Assembly (NCBI RefSeq): GCF_040802235.1
Contig: NC_133167.1
Coordinates: 96,210,001-96,274,000, forward strand
Reading direction: 5' to 3'
DNA length: 64,000 bases
From: Manis javanica
Lineage: Eukaryota > Chordata > Mammalia > Pholidota > Manidae
This document shows positions 62,565 through 64,000 of the stretch, in pieces (within the stretch, counting starts at the first letter, position 1; each line of letters starts with the position of its first letter). The position numbers and the translations under genes were made by a program. The notes beneath the pieces are model-generated. The model worked only from the letters and a program-made list of their open reading frames with translations, was not told where the DNA came from and did not search any database.

Positions 62565-64000
62565 ACCTAGAAGATCACCTTATACATTTGAAAGAGGAAG
62601 CATACTATAACAGAAACAGCTGCTGATATTTCTGTATAATCTTTTGGTCTCATTTAATCCAAAACAATGGCCGCAGCTTTCTTCTGAATCCCTACAGTTG
62701 GGAGATTTTGAGGATCAAGGTCCTCTATTTGAATTTGTAAGGGCCAAATATGTTTGGACTTGTCTATGCCTGCCTGTCACCTAAAAATATTTTAATTATA
62801 AAGCAATTATTGGTAAGTAACTATACTTCCTGGCTCTTTGACCACCTCTGAACTAGTACTGAGGGCAGAGGCAAGCCAATGGCTGCATACGTGTGCACAG
62901 CACCCAGTCAGCTACTCTGTTTTGGTGATAAAGTTCATTTTGTCATTTTGAATGGCCTGAATCACAGCATTCTCTCTGTAAGACTGCAGATCATAATTCT
63001 CTCTGAATTTAGCCAACTCATTATTATATAGATGTAAATAATGCCTGTGGGTTTCTTTGGCATCAAGCCAATGTATTTTTGCACACAGATTTTTTTCAAA
63101 TGGGGAATTTTTGTCTTACATAACATTTATGTAATTTTTTTTCCTGGGTAGCTGTCTTAATTCTCCTCTTAATTTTATTACTGTAGACTTTTTACAGATT
63201 CAGATAAACATAGTTAAACACTGACTATGTGCCCACTGAATAACTCTTTCTAATAGTTATTACTTTGTAATTGGCTAAAAACAAAAACACAAACCAAAAT
63301 GGAAATGATAATGTATGTTAAGGACCACAGGATTCCCCATGGAACCAAGCCAGGGATAGGATGATACTTAGGCAGCTGAAACAGCTGAACCAAGTCTCAA
63401 GTTCACTCTGGACTCCCCTCCCAACTTTATCCAAGACTCTCCCTGTAAATCACTTCGTTATTCCCTTTTGTTGTAAGCTGGGTGTCTTTGTTCCCCAGTC
63501 CCCACGATATAGCATATGTGTTAATAACTCCAAAGTTTTTGTTTTACAAGCTCTTCTTCAGTGATAGTTCTAAAATATCCAGAGAAGTCTTTCTATATCC
63601 TAGTTTGGGCCGGATATCCATCTACAGACTAAACAGTCTGGGCCGAAAAGTATCCCTTGCATTAACATGGCATTCCTGGAATAGAGGTGCACAGACATTT
63701 ATGGGTTATCAAGAAAGTTAAAATAAATAGTGCATTCTGTAAAATGGTGTACGAATGTAACATTTTTATTTTTTCAAGTTTTAAAAATTTTGAGGTTTAC
63801 ATTTTGTGATAAAAGCATTGGAATGAATATATTATCTGTGAGTAATCAAGGTCCATCCAATAAACCCACAGAAACATACGCTTCTGCAGAGAGACGCAAC
63901 CTATGCTATGGTTTCAGATGTGGCTTATTTGACCCTTGTTGCTTCCAAACATGATTTTCTACTATTTTGAAGAACTTTTCTGGATCAGTGATGAATAAAC

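Larger units (their letters stand above)
60288..64000 (-). other. MSR1: Partial MSR1 intron upstream of the SRCR exon
   Basis: Sequence 5' of the SRCR exon in MSR1 orientation, running off the window. It holds a GATA microsatellite and a nested MER5A/MaLR pair, annotated separately. I looked on the minus strand for Gly-X-Y collagen repeats and for the short alternative terminal exon used by type II receptors, and recognised neither. Those exons probably lie further right. Confidence 0.7.

Overview
This window is AT-rich, repeat-filled mammalian chromosomal DNA with almost no coding sequence. Spliced exons with GT/AG borders, MIR, MER5-like and L1 relics, and MaLR LTRs point to a placental mammal. 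I saw no primate Alu, rodent B1/B2, carnivore tRNA-Lys SINE or ruminant BovA/Bov-tA. The retroposon block at about 36,687-37,335 resembles L1-derived sequence I associate with pangolins (Pholidota). That species guess is recognition from memory and is not verified here.

The only functional gene I can support is the 3' end of MSR1 (macrophage scavenger receptor 1, SR-A/CD204) on the minus strand. Its last two coding exons, at 60,099-60,287 and 50,444-50,577, join in phase to encode a complete six-cysteine group A SRCR domain ending in the stop codon. The cytoplasmic, membrane, coiled-coil and collagen-like exons must lie to the right of the window. Between the two exons is a 9.5 kb intron holding MIR relics and a short, recent L1 tail with a 15-bp target-site duplication. 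The 3.7 kb upstream of the SRCR exon holds a GATA microsatellite and a MER5A-like transposon split by a MaLR LTR.

From about 48-50 kb leftwards to position 1 the window looks intergenic (downstream of MSR1). Notable contents are three identical NF-E2/AP-1-type motifs at 4,957-5,045, a hAT-like relic at 7,431-7,634, MaLR LTRs, a three-level nest of repeats (ancient repeat, then old L1, then younger L1) at about 13,840-18,000, GC-rich blocks near 20.8 kb and 29.8-30.1 kb, an old class I ERV-type LTR at 33,414-33,983, a composite L1-related retroposon at 36,445-37,343, a broken processed RPS20 retrocopy at 37,872-38,219, and an antisense old L1 at about 38,390-39,215.

Most long open frames here look like chance openings or repeat remnants. 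I found no rRNA, tRNA, CRISPR or operon-like structure, and no clear evidence of an undescribed multi-gene system. The observations most worth checking are the NF-E2-motif cluster and the composite retroposon.
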